A stretch of 64,000 nucleotides of DNA from an uncultured Lachnospiraceae bacterium (GCA_900549995.1 URQQ01000019.1:1-64000); one strand, 5' to 3'. Numbered from the stretch's first letter, positions 1 through 9,157 are shown. Numbers and translations are program-made. The notes: generated from the sequence alone by a model not told the origin.

Positions 1-21
1 GTTTTTCGGAACACGAAAAAC
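1..21. repeat. small inverted repeat at window edge
   Basis: GTTTTTCG and CGAAAAAC face each other across a 5-base gap. It may be the tail of a terminator belonging to a gene outside the window. Nothing else is visible in the first 54 bases. Confidence 0.35.
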
Positions 22-54
22 TCCACAATGAAAAACAGGCCCATGGCCTAACAA

Positions 55-93
55 TTATAAAAACGGGGAGTCTGACTGAAGACTCTCCGTTTA
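55..93 (-). terminator. rho-independent terminator of the HTH-AAA-nuclease gene
   Basis: On the minus strand AACGGAGAGTC pairs with GACTCCCCGTT around a short loop and is followed by a U-run. It lies 15 bases past the stop codon of the gene at 108-2048. Confidence 0.75.
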
Positions 94-107
94 TTATATT
101 TCGTCAC

Positions 108-2048
108 TTAGATTACTGAAACAATCTCCGCCTCTTTCCCACGGTGTGCAAGCCCGACGTATCTTACTTTTCCCTGCATTCCCGCATCATACTGCTTCGC
201 TTTGACCTGCACAACAGCTTCATCAGCCAATGCTTTCAGGTCTTTCTTCTCATCCTTTGTGTATTTAAACTCCATAATGATGTTGTCGAATTTACCGTTT
301 TTCGATCTCAGGATAATATCGCTTCTGCCCCTGCCGCTCTCGCGATTGCTCTGTATCTCAAAATCGGACGATAAAAAGGCACACATGCCAAGCATGAGCA
401 TATGATAACTGTTCTCGTCTTTCAAATCGTGATAGGACGGAAGTTCCAGCAGAATTCTGTGGTATTCCTCCTCAAACTTCACCATATCTCCTCTTTTCAG
501 ATAAAAGAACATGCTGCTCAGATTTCCTTCATCCACCTGCAGATGAAACGCTGTCAGGTTCTGAAATGTTTTTTTCACTTCCTGATTTGGAATCCGCAGG
601 CAGTAAAAATCACTCTCTATCCGCTCTTCTACAGTAACCATCCCCGCGTTCACCAGAAGTCCCCAGAGCGACTCTTTGCTCTGGTACTCATAAAATGAAG
701 TTTCTATCTGTACATTTACAAGAACACTTTCCTTCTCAATCAGTTCTTCATACTGGCTCTGAAATTCATCTCTGTAAAGCCCCATCGCCTCCCGGATCAT
801 TTTATTCTCACTGGTATTAACCCAATAAGGTTCCAGCCTTTTTCTGGATGCATAGTTAATGACAGACCATGGATTATACACTTCCGTCTGATCAAACAGA
901 TATCCATCGTACATCGCCTTTACTTCCGGTGTTAATTCCAGATCATAATAATTGAGCAGATCCTTCGTCTCCTGCTCTGTAAACCCAAAGTATTGTGAAT
1001 ACTCCGGATCTTTTACCGTACATACAAGCAGGTTGTTCAGCCCGGAAAATATGTTCTCCTTGGCAACACGCTGGATTCCTGTCAGCATCGCCCGGTTCAG
1101 TGCCTGATTCCCTTTCAGTGCTGAGGTAAAAAGCCCCGCCAGAATGCTGTGTACTTCTGCATAATATCCATGAATATAGGCTTCTGTAAATGGGGTATCA
1201 TATTCATCAATCAGCAGATATACCGGCTTTTTATAATATGCCTCCAGTGCATAGCAGAGCATCTGCACTGCCTGAATCACAAACCCATATGTCTCTGTAC
1301 TTTGTCTTTCTTTTAAATTCAGGTTCTCATAAATGTTCTGAAGACTGTTTCGGAGCATTTCATCTAATTTTTTACTTTTCCATATGTTCTGATGCCGCCT
1401 GTATTCTTCGGATAATATAAAAAACAGGTTATGCAGAAGAATCTCCGCGTTATCTCCCTTCACCGTCAGAAATGAGATAAATACTACCGGGTGAGCGTTC
1501 ATCTCCCCGGCAAATGGGGTATCCATTATGGCTGTTCCCTCAAAAATATCCCGGGAATCTTTTGTGCAGTCTAAAAACTCTGCCAGCATCGACATATTCA
1601 GCGTCTTCCCAAACCTGCGGGGACGTGTAATCAGGGTCACTGCCGCTGCCGAGGTCAGGAATTCTGCTGCCATCATTGTTTTATCAGCATAGTAACTTCC
1701 TTTTTCCCGTATTTTACGGAAGTCCTGTACTCCAATTGCCAGTGGTTTCTTTTTTTCTGTGCCAAATACCGTCTGCTCAGTTCTTTTTTTATATTCCGCG
1801 CGGTATGCTGATTTTTCCTCCCGCACTCCTGCGATGCATTCATATGTTTCTCTTCCAAACAGCTCATCAATGGAAACATCCAGCGTCCGGCTGATTCTGT
1901 CCAGCATTTCCAAATCCGGCGAACGTTTTCCTGTTTCATAATTGGCATAAGTAGAACGGGGGATTTCCAGTTTTTCTGCCATCTGCGCCTGTGTATAATC
2001 TCTGTGTTTCCTGACTCTGGCAAGGTTTTCGCTAAACTTTAATTTCAT
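108..2048 (-). CDS. XRE HTH fused to AAA-ATPase-like / PD-(D/E)XK nuclease protein
   Basis: This 646-residue protein of unknown biological role joins three modules. Residues 1-70 form an XRE helix-turn-helix (QAQMAEKLEIPRSTYANYE). Residues about 100-330 match the AAA-ATPase-like domain found with PD-(D/E)XK nucleases: a YADKT motif and a Walker-A-like RPRRFGKTLNMSML. The C-terminus carries a nuclease-like core with DIILRSK and IIMEFK near 600-620. Unfused relatives are usually about 520-570 residues and common in gut Firmicutes and Bacteroidetes, with no settled function. The HTH fusion suggests a DNA-binding or self-regulating form; that is inference. The ATG at 2048 follows AGGAAG. It is monocistronic, with its own promoter and terminator. 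A defence or mobile-element role is possible but unsupported here. Confidence 0.8.
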   Translation of the reverse strand: MKLKFSENLARVRKHRDYTQAQMAEKLEIPRSTYANYETGKRSPDLEMLDRISRTLDVSIDELFGRETYECIAGVREEKSAYRAEYKKRTEQTVFGTEKKKPLAIGVQDFRKIREKGSYYADKTMMAAEFLTSAAAVTLITRPRRFGKTLNMSMLAEFLDCTKDSRDIFEGTAIMDTPFAGEMNAHPVVFISFLTVKGDNAEILLHNLFFILSEEYRRHQNIWKSKKLDEMLRNSLQNIYENLNLKERQSTETYGFVIQAVQMLCYALEAYYKKPVYLLIDEYDTPFTEAYIHGYYAEVHSILAGLFTSALKGNQALNRAMLTGIQRVAKENIFSGLNNLLVCTVKDPEYSQYFGFTEQETKDLLNYYDLELTPEVKAMYDGYLFDQTEVYNPWSVINYASRKRLEPYWVNTSENKMIREAMGLYRDEFQSQYEELIEKESVLVNVQIETSFYEYQSKESLWGLLVNAGMVTVEERIESDFYCLRIPNQEVKKTFQNLTAFHLQVDEGNLSSMFFYLKRGDMVKFEEEYHRILLELPSYHDLKDENSYHMLMLGMCAFLSSDFEIQSNRESGRGRSDIILRSKNGKFDNIIMEFKYTKDEKKDLKALADEAVVQVKAKQYDAGMQGKVRYVGLAHRGKEAEIVSVI

Positions 2049-2093
2049 ACGCCGGACTTCCTTTCTTCTGTGGTATTTTTGTTTCTTATATTC

Positions 2094-2122
2094 ATTGTAG
2101 TTTGTTTTGCTTCAAATTGCAA
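2094..2122 (-). promoter_or_regulatory. sigma-A type promoter of the HTH-AAA-nuclease gene
   Basis: On the minus strand TTGCAA and TACAAT are separated by 17 bases, about 45 bases upstream of the start codon. The surrounding TTTGAAGCAAAAC sequence is partly symmetrical and could hold an autoregulatory site. Confidence 0.6.
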
Positions 2123-2175
2123 CACTTTTATTTTCTTCATTTCGAAACAATTATACATCCCCGCCCTTTGAGTGC

Positions 2176-2230
2176 AAAACAGGGACTCTGGCCCGGCTGA
2201 ATATTCACAGCCCTGCCAAAGTCCCTGTTT
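2176..2230. terminator. terminator after the GH31 gene
   Basis: A long hairpin with arms AAACAGGGACT and AGTCCCTGTTT plus inner GGC/GCC pairs lies 18 bases past the GH31 stop. T-rich flanks on both sides suggest it may act in both directions. Confidence 0.75.
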
Positions 2231-2247
2231 ATTGATTCTATGATTGA

Positions 2248-4299
2248 CTAAAAGAATCTCTCAAATTCTGTCCCTGTGTCTTTGCTGATTTCAATCTTTC
2301 CATCCACAGATGCCGTAACTGTCACGGTATTCTTTAAAAGATCATAGTCTTTTGACAAGCCGTCATCATTATACAGCTCGTACTGCGCCTGATTCTTCAC
2401 ATATCCGAACACTTTCAGTTTCGTCTCATCTACAGATGCCACACTGGTTCCGCCGTAAGACATCGGGAAAATGTGATCCGGCCTTACAAAAATCAATACT
2501 TCATTTAAGTCCGATTTCACATAGTGGTCGCCCTTTGAAAGAATCTCTTCATCCATATCTGTGAGGCTTCTCATCCGGTATAATTTCATATCCTCCGGCA
2601 GATATACATATCTTCCGCTCTTGTTCTGTTCATATACAGGAGCGATCATAATGCTTTCTCCTACCATGAGCTGATCTTCTACCTGCTTCACTCGTTCATC
2701 CTGAGGATATACGAAGGACAGTGGAAGGAAGTACATCTCGTCTTTTAATGCCGCTTTCATATACTCGCTGTACAGGTACGGAAGAAGTCCATATCTGATC
2801 CCTATCATATTCTTAAAATCTTCCGTATCCTGGAACCGGTATGCTTCCTGTCTTCTCGTTCCCATCGCTGAGTGATTTCTCATCAGCGGAGTGAAGATTC
2901 CAAGTTCCAGCCATCTCATCACCAGATCCTCTGTCGCGTCAGCCCCGAATCCTCCGATATCTGCACCTGTATACAGCACACCGCACATATTCAGAGACGG
3001 CAGCATCCGCAGATTCAGAAGGATATGTGACCACCAGGAGAGATTATCACCCTGCCAGATTCCGCCATAACGGTGCATCCCTATGTAGGATGATCTTGAG
3101 AACATCAGAATACGTTCCTCGGGGCGGAGCCTGTCAAATGCCTCTCCGGCCGCTCTGGTCATGTTATAGCCAAACAGATTATGAACCTTATCATGACGTA
3201 ACTTTTCTCCCTTATAAGAATGATAGAACGTCTTGTAATCTTCCGTATTATTGGCAAGCCCCAATACCATGTCCTTGAATTCGAAGAACGTATCGACATC
3301 CAGATTCATATTTTTATACTCATCAATCTTTTCAAATACTTCTTTCAGATGATCCTCTGAGTAAAAGATTGCAGGCTCATTCATATCGTTCCAGAATCCG
3401 TCAATCCCCTGGTCGAGAAGGAATTTGTATTTATTGCCAAACCATTCCCTTGCATCGTCATTTAATACATCCGGAAAATGCACACGGCCCGGCCATACCC
3501 CTGCTACGAACTCTTCCCCGTTTTCTTTCTTGCAGAAATATCCGTTTTTCACGCCTTCTTCGTATGTATCATAACCCTCTTCGATTTTAACTCCTGCATC
3601 GATAATCGGAACCAGATGAATATCCTGGTCTTTCATTTCTTTTACAAACATTTCAAACTCAGGGAACGCCTTCTCATCTACCGTAAAATCTTTATACCGC
3701 TCCATGTAATCAATGTCCAGATAAACGCTGTCCAGAGGAATCTGATTCTTCTTATGCTCTGCCACCACTTCACGGATCTCATCCTCATTCATGTAGCTCC
3801 ATCTGCTCTGACCATAACCAAACGCCCACTTCGGCGCGATATAACTTGTCCCGATCATCTTACGGAATTCTTTTACGATCTCATATGGGTCAGCTCCCTC
3901 AATCACATAGAGATAGTAATCCCCCTCCGGCACCTCCACATTCAGTATACTTTTATTCGTATAACCAATGTCAAATGTCACAAGAGACGGGGTATCTACA
4001 AACACACCGAAGACCTCTTTCTTCCCCTCAACAATGATAAAATTATGTGCAGCATACAGTGACCTCTTATCTTCGGTATGACTCGGGTCATCCGTACATC
4101 TGCTCTGGTACACCCAGCCGCGTTTATTGATTCCGCGCACATTTTCTCCAAGCCCATAGACAATATCTGACGGCTCCATAGCATATGTAAATCCAGTCTC
4201 ATTCATTGACACGTACGGCACAGTTTTCTCTGCATTCTCAATATTTTGCACCACCGCGTCTGTTTCTATTGGTTTCCCAAACGTATACTTTAAAATCAT
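2248..4299 (-). CDS. GH31 family alpha-glucosidase, cytoplasmic
   Basis: This 683-residue glycoside hydrolase family 31 enzyme should release glucose from alpha-glucosidic oligosaccharides. The family signature GFWNDMNEP spans residues 301-309, with Asp305 as expected nucleophile. Asp418 in WQGDN is the expected acid/base. GADIGGF (445-451) and RNHSAMGTRRQE, both typical of the barrel, follow. There is no signal peptide, so it acts on imported sugar. Its size resembles the roughly 660-residue GH31 alpha-glucosidases of Blautia/Ruminococcus. It starts 15 bases after a LacI regulator with a TGGAGGAG site, forming a two-gene operon that the regulator probably controls. Substrate linkage (alpha-1,4, alpha-1,6 or alpha-xyloside) cannot be settled from sequence alone. 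Confidence 0.93.
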   Translation of the reverse strand: MILKYTFGKPIETDAVVQNIENAEKTVPYVSMNETGFTYAMEPSDIVYGLGENVRGINKRGWVYQSRCTDDPSHTEDKRSLYAAHNFIIVEGKKEVFGVFVDTPSLVTFDIGYTNKSILNVEVPEGDYYLYVIEGADPYEIVKEFRKMIGTSYIAPKWAFGYGQSRWSYMNEDEIREVVAEHKKNQIPLDSVYLDIDYMERYKDFTVDEKAFPEFEMFVKEMKDQDIHLVPIIDAGVKIEEGYDTYEEGVKNGYFCKKENGEEFVAGVWPGRVHFPDVLNDDAREWFGNKYKFLLDQGIDGFWNDMNEPAIFYSEDHLKEVFEKIDEYKNMNLDVDTFFEFKDMVLGLANNTEDYKTFYHSYKGEKLRHDKVHNLFGYNMTRAAGEAFDRLRPEERILMFSRSSYIGMHRYGGIWQGDNLSWWSHILLNLRMLPSLNMCGVLYTGADIGGFGADATEDLVMRWLELGIFTPLMRNHSAMGTRRQEAYRFQDTEDFKNMIGIRYGLLPYLYSEYMKAALKDEMYFLPLSFVYPQDERVKQVEDQLMVGESIMIAPVYEQNKSGRYVYLPEDMKLYRMRSLTDMDEEILSKGDHYVKSDLNEVLIFVRPDHIFPMSYGGTSVASVDETKLKVFGYVKNQAQYELYNDDGLSKDYDLLKNTVTVTASVDGKIEISKDTGTEFERFF

Positions 4300-4314
4300 C
4301 TTAAACTCCTCCAG

Positions 4315-5343
4315 TTATCTTTCTTTTAATGTCATGACACTTTCTCTTTCTGCAATTGTAATCGGCAGAATCTCATCTTTGATGTCCATCTCTTCCTCTC
4401 TGAAATTCTCAAGCAGTATTTCTACCGCCCGTTCCCCTTTCTTTGCAATGTTCTGCTGAACCGTCGTAAGTCCGGGTGTCAGATACTGTGAGATTTCCAG
4501 CCCGTCAAACCCAATCACAGAGATATCCTCCGGCACCTTCCATCCACTTTTTGTAAATCCTTTCACAGCTCCGATTGCAAGGATATCGGCAGTGGCAATG
4601 ACTGCTGTGATTCTTCTGCCATCCTGCACGATTCTTTCCGCGAGCATTTCTCCGGCCTCATACTCTATCGCACCTTCATATACATATTCCTTACGATACA
4701 AAATTCCGTACTCCTCCAGTGCTTTCTGATATCCCAGAAGCCTCTTCTTCATCACTCCATCCTGCAGTATCGCTCCGCTTATAAAACCAATCTCCCGGTG
4801 CCCGCGGTCCAGCATATATTTTGCCGCAAGATAACCGCCGTACATGTCATCACTCCTGATATTGTGAAAACCGTCATCCTCACAGTAACTATCCACCAGA
4901 ACAACCGGAATGCCAATCTCCTTAAACTGTTCATAAAAGTCATCCGGATAAATACCAATGGCAATCACTCCATCCAGATTGCGCTCTCTCGCAAGCCTGA
5001 CATAATCTTCGTTGACATCCGTCCCTGATATAATGATCTGATATCCGCAGATTCTGGCCTGATACTCGATACTTCCAAGAATCTCACTGTAAAACTGATT
5101 CCGGAACATCAATGCACTTCCCGGTTCTCTCTGAGGAATCACAACACCGATCAGCCTCGTATCCTTAGACGCAAGCCCTCTTGCATTCATATCCGGTATA
5201 TATCCAAGTTCCTTTGCCGCCGTAAAAACTTTCTCTTTTGTCTCCTCGGATATATATTTCTTTTTATTATTCAGTACATAGGACGCTGTGGCCGCGGACA
5301 CTCCTGCCTTTTCAGCTACATCTTTCAGTTTTGGCCTCACCAT
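4315..5343 (-). CDS. LacI family transcriptional repressor
   Basis: This 342-residue LacI/GalR regulator has an N-terminal HTH (LKDVAEKAGVSAATASYVLNN) and hinge, then a periplasmic-binding-protein-like sugar domain (about 60-335). It is the first gene of an operon with the GH31 alpha-glucosidase, so it likely senses a glucoside or its breakdown product. The ATG at 5343 follows a strong GGAGGTGATC site. A palindromic operator sits directly upstream, between its promoter and start codon, which implies autorepression together with the hydrolase. Confidence 0.92.
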   Translation of the reverse strand: MVRPKLKDVAEKAGVSAATASYVLNNKKKYISEETKEKVFTAAKELGYIPDMNARGLASKDTRLIGVVIPQREPGSALMFRNQFYSEILGSIEYQARICGYQIIISGTDVNEDYVRLARERNLDGVIAIGIYPDDFYEQFKEIGIPVVLVDSYCEDDGFHNIRSDDMYGGYLAAKYMLDRGHREIGFISGAILQDGVMKKRLLGYQKALEEYGILYRKEYVYEGAIEYEAGEMLAERIVQDGRRITAVIATADILAIGAVKGFTKSGWKVPEDISVIGFDGLEISQYLTPGLTTVQQNIAKKGERAVEILLENFREEEMDIKDEILPITIAERESVMTLKER

Positions 5344-5362
5344 TTTCAGATCACCTCCATAG

Positions 5363-5392
5363 TTAACCGTTTAATTGGTTAAGCGATTAACC
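5363..5392. promoter_or_regulatory. LacI-type operator, three TTAACC half-sites
   Basis: GGTTAAGCGATTAACC (5377-5392) is a near-perfect 16-bp palindrome with a central CG, the LacI/GalR form. A third half-site, TTAACC at 5363-5368, is inverted relative to the first arm. The site lies just downstream of the -10 box of the LacI-GH31 promoter, where a bound repressor would block transcription. Confidence 0.75.
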
Positions 5393-5394
5393 TC

Positions 5395-5423
5395 TTTATA
5401 TCACACTTTATTTCCGTTGTCTA
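5395..5423 (-). promoter_or_regulatory. promoter of the LacI-GH31 operon
   Basis: TAGACA and TATAAA on the minus strand are separated by 17 bases and abut the LacI-type operator. Confidence 0.65.
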
Positions 5424-5447
5424 TAGGTTATATTTTTTAAACTATTC

Positions 5448-5738
5448 TTATCCTCTTTTGACGATCTGAAGTTCATACCCCAATGCATTAATAATATTAC
5501 AAAATGTCTTTAATGTTGGACTGTTTTCCCTCTTTTCAATCCGGGAAATAACCTGCTGCTTATTCCCCGTCATCGCTGCCAGCTGACTCTGCGTAACCTT
5601 TTCATTTTTTCTTAATGATATCATATCACCAATCAATTGATATTCATTTACACTTTTATCCCATTCTTCTTTAAATGATCTGGATGTTTCTCTTCTGTTT
5701 TGAATCTCTTCTTGTACATTCATTTCAACAAATGGCAT
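5448..5738 (-). CDS. higA: HigA-type antitoxin, XRE family
   Basis: This 96-residue protein carries an XRE HTH in its C-terminal half (TQSQLAAMTGNKQQVISRIEKRENSPTL is the HTH region). It is the second gene of a toxin-first type II toxin-antitoxin pair, 15 bases downstream of the toxin, an order characteristic of HigBA. The N-terminal half likely binds the toxin. The start codon follows GGAGGG. Autoregulation is likely through the palindrome at 6122-6147. Confidence 0.85.
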   Translation of the reverse strand: MPFVEMNVQEEIQNRRETSRSFKEEWDKSVNEYQLIGDMISLRKNEKVTQSQLAAMTGNKQQVISRIEKRENSPTLKTFCNIINALGYELQIVKRG

Positions 5739-5753
5739 ATGTTTTCCCTCCGC

Positions 5754-6101
5754 TTATATAAAATTCTTACCCAGCAATCTGCCAAGTTCTTTGGCTCGTT
5801 TTATTATTATCTTCTTGTCTTTCTTTTCTGTTTGGTTTTTTTGTTTTCTGCACGCATGGAGCAAATAAATATTTCTGCTATCTGTAATTACATAAAATAT
5901 TCTATTATGCTTTCGAAAATACACTTCATAAATTTTCCTTTCCCATCGTTTAAACAATATCTTATCAAATTCACCCTTTTCCATACATTCAAGTACAGCA
6001 AATGCATCTACACGTTCTGGCTCTGTAAGAGAATCAATATATTCTAATATTAAATCTTTTCCCGAACTCGTTTGGTATTTATGTAATTTTATACGAACCA
6101 C
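5754..6101 (-). CDS. higB: HigB-type mRNA-interferase toxin (RelE/ParE superfamily, Gp49-like)
   Basis: This 115-residue basic protein has the layout of phage Gp49-like/HigB toxins: DLILEYIDSL, then KRWERKIYEVYFRKHNRIFYVI (strand core), then a Lys-rich C-terminal helix with RAKELGRLL. Such toxins cleave ribosome-bound mRNA and are neutralised by the downstream XRE antitoxin. The apparent GTG start at 6101 has AAAAGG almost adjacent to it, so initiation is expected to be weak, or the start lies elsewhere. The pair is preceded by a strong promoter overlapped by a palindrome. Confidence 0.85.
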   Translation of the reverse strand: MVRIKLHKYQTSSGKDLILEYIDSLTEPERVDAFAVLECMEKGEFDKILFKRWERKIYEVYFRKHNRIFYVITDSRNIYLLHACRKQKNQTEKKDKKIIIKRAKELGRLLGKNFI

Positions 6102-6121
6102 CCTTTTCTCATACCGTAATA

Positions 6122-6147
6122 ATTATACAACTTATTTATTGTATAAT
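6122..6147. promoter_or_regulatory. HigBA operator overlapping its promoter
   Basis: ATTATACAA and TTGTATAAT form a perfect 9-bp inverted repeat with an 8-base spacer. The minus-strand promoter TTGATT-17-TATAAT is embedded in it, so an antitoxin or toxin-antitoxin complex bound here would occlude RNA polymerase. Confidence 0.75.
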
Positions 6148-6340
6148 CAAACAGGTTTTAATACATATCAGTAAGTTTCAATTAAATTAAATGTGGAATC
6201 ATCCGGCAGAACTGCCGTGAAAATAAAAGAATACACTCCCAAACACTGAATATATTATAACACTTACTTATCCCAAAAGTCTATCTGTCAAATATATTTA
6301 AAACTTTAATCTAATGCAAATCAACAAATCCTCCGTAACA

Positions 6341-6389
6341 GAAAAGAACTGCCGCAACAGACAGTCCCCTCCTGTCAGTGCGGCAGTCC
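6341..6389 (-). terminator. terminator of the GH3 gene
   Basis: On the minus strand GGACTGCCGCA pairs with TGCGGCAGTTC, with further inner TGACAG/CTGTC pairing, then TTTT. It lies directly after the GH3 stop codon. The rest of 6148-6340 is AT-rich with no recognisable feature. Confidence 0.75.
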
Positions 6390-6396
6390 CTCCCAC

Positions 6397-8979
6397 CTAC
6401 TCTGCTTTCATATACGTAAATAAATTCGCAAACTGTTCCTGATAACTTACCGCATCTTCAAACCGGTTCGACTGAAGCGCCAGATTCACAGTGTTGCAGA
6501 CGCACCTTCTCAGCTGTTCTGTCTCAAGACTTCCCTCTTCCAGTTCTTTTTTCAGATTCTCGTGATCCATCGGCATTCCGGGCATTACCATATCATTTCC
6601 GGCTCTCATACAGCCTGCCGCTGTGCAGACTCCCCTTGGAGATGCGTTGGTTGTTGTCCAGTCCGTCATGACCGCACCGGCAAATCCCCATTCATCTCTT
6701 GCGGCTTTCGTACACAAATCATAATGATTGGCCGCATGAATGCCATTGATCATATTATAAGAGGTCATCATTGCCATTGGCTGCGCATCCTTGACCGCGA
6801 TCTCAAATCCCTTGAGATAGATTTCCCTGAGCGCTCTCTCTGAGAGTACGGAATCTGATCCCATACGGTTGTCTTCCTGGTTGTTGCACGCAAAATGCTT
6901 AATCGTTGTTCCGCATCCCGGCACTTTCTGGACACCCATCGTCATTGCAGATGCCATAATACCGGAAAGCAGCGGGTCTTCCGAATAATATTCAAAGTTT
7001 CTTCCGCACAGAGGATTCCTGTGAATATTCATTCCCGGAGCCAGCCAGAGTGTCACGTTAAAAAGTTCCATCTCCCTGCCGATCATCTCTCCAAGTTCTC
7101 GTAAAAGTTCTGTATTCCATGTCTGTGCAAGCAATGTTCCCACTGGTATTGCTGTACAATACTGATAATAGGATGTTCCCGTCACCTCTTCTTCCTCCGC
7201 GAAAAATCCGCCTTCGAAAGATTTCCTGAAGTCCTGCTTCTGTATGACATCATCCACAACCTGATAACTCTGGTTCAGCCGAAGCCCTGCTGGTCCGTCC
7301 GCCAGCACAATGGATGGTACATTCCACGGTTCTTCTGAAGCAGCCATAGAAGTCTCTGCTGCGGCTCCCGGTACTGTAGAACCCGCAGAGCCAAGTGCAC
7401 TGTCCTGACCCTTTGCAATATCACCTGTCGCAAGTTCAATTAACTGTTCCGTTGAAAGTGACCGTACAATTTCTCCCGCCCTTCCCTTTAACTCTGTCTC
7501 AGATGACGTATACTGCACCGTCTCGGTCTTGATTCTTCCCGTATCAACCACCACAGACGGAAGTTTCAGCTGTCTGGCTTTCGACAGCCAGGAGTTCTCT
7601 TTCTCCTTCATTTTGGCCCGGTCTGGCTCTATCTCCTCCAATGGCTCCTTCCGCTCGCAGATATGCTCACACTGAACCATCACAGTTTCCTCCTCTACAA
7701 TCAGAGTTCCTGTAAGTTCCGCTTCAGCAAGAGAGCTGCCGACCCAGATTCCATAACTACCCTCCGAAAGAATATATGCCGCTTTACTCTCATCATAAGA
7801 TGCAAGCTGATAAAGCGGGAAGGTAATGGTCATCTCCTGTTTTTCCCCCGGATTTAAAACTCTTGTCTTTCCAAATCCCGACAGACGCCTGAATTCTTTT
7901 GAAAAGTTTCCCTGCGGACAGGAGACATATACCTGCACTACCTCTTTCCCCGCATATTGATCTCCCGCATTTGTTACAGAAGTTTTCACCCGCACAGACG
8001 GACGTCCGTTTTCCCCGTCTGCAATACCTATAGATTCTGTCTCAATCCGAAATTCTGTGTAGGACAGGCCATACCCGAAAGAATACCTTACCGGGACATC
8101 AAACGTATCAAAATACCTGTACCCCACATAGATTCCTTCCTCGTACTTTTCTGTATTCACATCTCCGTTTTTATAACTGAACGTCTTTGCATTTGGGTAA
8201 TCATTATAGGCAAGCGCCCATGTATCTGCCAGTTTTCCCGAAGGCACCACATCGCCGGACAGCACATCTGCAAATGCACTTCCCCCTTCCTGCCCCGCCT
8301 GTACAAACTGAAGAATTGAACAGATGGAAGGAAACTCTTCTGTAAAAGCAAGATCGATCAATCCCCCTGTATTAATCACAAGTATTACGTTTTCATATAC
8401 CTCTGCAATCTGGGCAAGGAGAGCCTTCTCCTCGGCAGAAATGAAATAATCTCCCTCTATATCGCGGCGGTCGGTATTCTCTCCTGCAATCCTTGACAGA
8501 ACATATACCGCTGTATCCGCGCCGTCCGCTTTTGCCGCCTCTGTATCAATCCCATTGCCGCAAGGCATCATAAACGGCGTCGTGGAATACGCTGAAAAAA
8601 AGTCCGTCCCCTCCGCTTCGAGCTTCTCCAGAATCACCTGTTTCCACTCTTTTCGTTTCTGGTCATACAGCATTTCATAGTCCAATAGCCAGGACTCACT
8701 TGTAATCTCATATCCGGCCTGCTTCATTCCCTGTAGAATATGAATGCAGTCTCTTTCATTGACATCCCCCGAGCCTGTACCTCCCTTCATTGTCTTAACA
8801 GCCCCTGCACCGTAAAGTCCAATCTTCGTACCTTTTTTCAGCGGAAGTACATGGTGGTCATTTTTTAAAAGCACAAAACCCTCTGCCGCTGCCCTGCGGG
8901 CAAGTTTTCTATTCTCTGTCTCTCTTTCTGTCACCGCACTGGTCAATGTTCCTGTAAATCTCTTCTTTTTAAGCTTCAT
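6397..8979 (-). CDS. GH3 beta-glucosidase with circularly permuted domains
   Basis: This 860-residue cytoplasmic glycoside hydrolase likely acts on beta-glucosides or related beta-glycosides. Domain order is reversed relative to ordinary GH3 enzymes. The GH3 C-terminal alpha/beta sandwich comes first (about 10-250, LARRAAAEGFVLLKND). A fibronectin-III-like domain follows (about 290-410). The catalytic TIM barrel is last (about 490-830), with GTLLAQTWN, KHFACNNQE and the nucleophile Asp in AVMTDW. Such permuted GH3 proteins are known from rumen Butyrivibrio and Ruminococcus. I chose the ATG at 8979 because GGGAGG precedes it by 6 bases; an in-frame ATG at 9051 lacks a good site. There is no signal peptide. 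It is divergent from an AraC regulator at 9158, its probable controller. Confidence 0.9.
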   Translation of the reverse strand: MKLKKKRFTGTLTSAVTERETENRKLARRAAAEGFVLLKNDHHVLPLKKGTKIGLYGAGAVKTMKGGTGSGDVNERDCIHILQGMKQAGYEITSESWLLDYEMLYDQKRKEWKQVILEKLEAEGTDFFSAYSTTPFMMPCGNGIDTEAAKADGADTAVYVLSRIAGENTDRRDIEGDYFISAEEKALLAQIAEVYENVILVINTGGLIDLAFTEEFPSICSILQFVQAGQEGGSAFADVLSGDVVPSGKLADTWALAYNDYPNAKTFSYKNGDVNTEKYEEGIYVGYRYFDTFDVPVRYSFGYGLSYTEFRIETESIGIADGENGRPSVRVKTSVTNAGDQYAGKEVVQVYVSCPQGNFSKEFRRLSGFGKTRVLNPGEKQEMTITFPLYQLASYDESKAAYILSEGSYGIWVGSSLAEAELTGTLIVEEETVMVQCEHICERKEPLEEIEPDRAKMKEKENSWLSKARQLKLPSVVVDTGRIKTETVQYTSSETELKGRAGEIVRSLSTEQLIELATGDIAKGQDSALGSAGSTVPGAAAETSMAASEEPWNVPSIVLADGPAGLRLNQSYQVVDDVIQKQDFRKSFEGGFFAEEEEVTGTSYYQYCTAIPVGTLLAQTWNTELLRELGEMIGREMELFNVTLWLAPGMNIHRNPLCGRNFEYYSEDPLLSGIMASAMTMGVQKVPGCGTTIKHFACNNQEDNRMGSDSVLSERALREIYLKGFEIAVKDAQPMAMMTSYNMINGIHAANHYDLCTKAARDEWGFAGAVMTDWTTTNASPRGVCTAAGCMRAGNDMVMPGMPMDHENLKKELEEGSLETEQLRRCVCNTVNLALQSNRFEDAVSYQEQFANLFTYMKAE

Positions 8980-9071
8980 ACGAAACCTCCCTGTTTGAAA
9001 ACCGTATTTTTCTTTATTATGGCGGAAAATATTGAGACTGGCTAGATACATTTTTAACCTTTACTGGGATG

Positions 9072-9110
9072 ATATTGATATATATATCTTATTTTGATAG
9101 AATATTGATA
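9072..9110. promoter_or_regulatory. direct repeats in the GH3 / AraC divergent promoter region
   Basis: ATATTGATA occurs twice in the same orientation, 30 bp apart (9072-9080 and 9102-9110), with extra TTGATA copies nearby. Spacing of about three helical turns suits an AraC-family regulator that binds direct repeats. Assignment to the adjacent AraC protein is inference. Confidence 0.4.
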
Positions 9111-9157
9111 AAAATAGATGTCATAATTGATATGCTTTTCAGAAAGGACCGTAGCAT

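Noticed and set aside
3478..4062. Plus-strand frame of 194 residues inside the GH31 gene
   Set aside because: It is antisense to a well-conserved enzyme, lacks a ribosome site and has no recognisable domain.
8980..9051. Upstream start of the GH3 gene
   Set aside because: The extra 24 residues have no domain match or ribosome site, whereas the ATG at 8979 has GGGAGG at the right distance.
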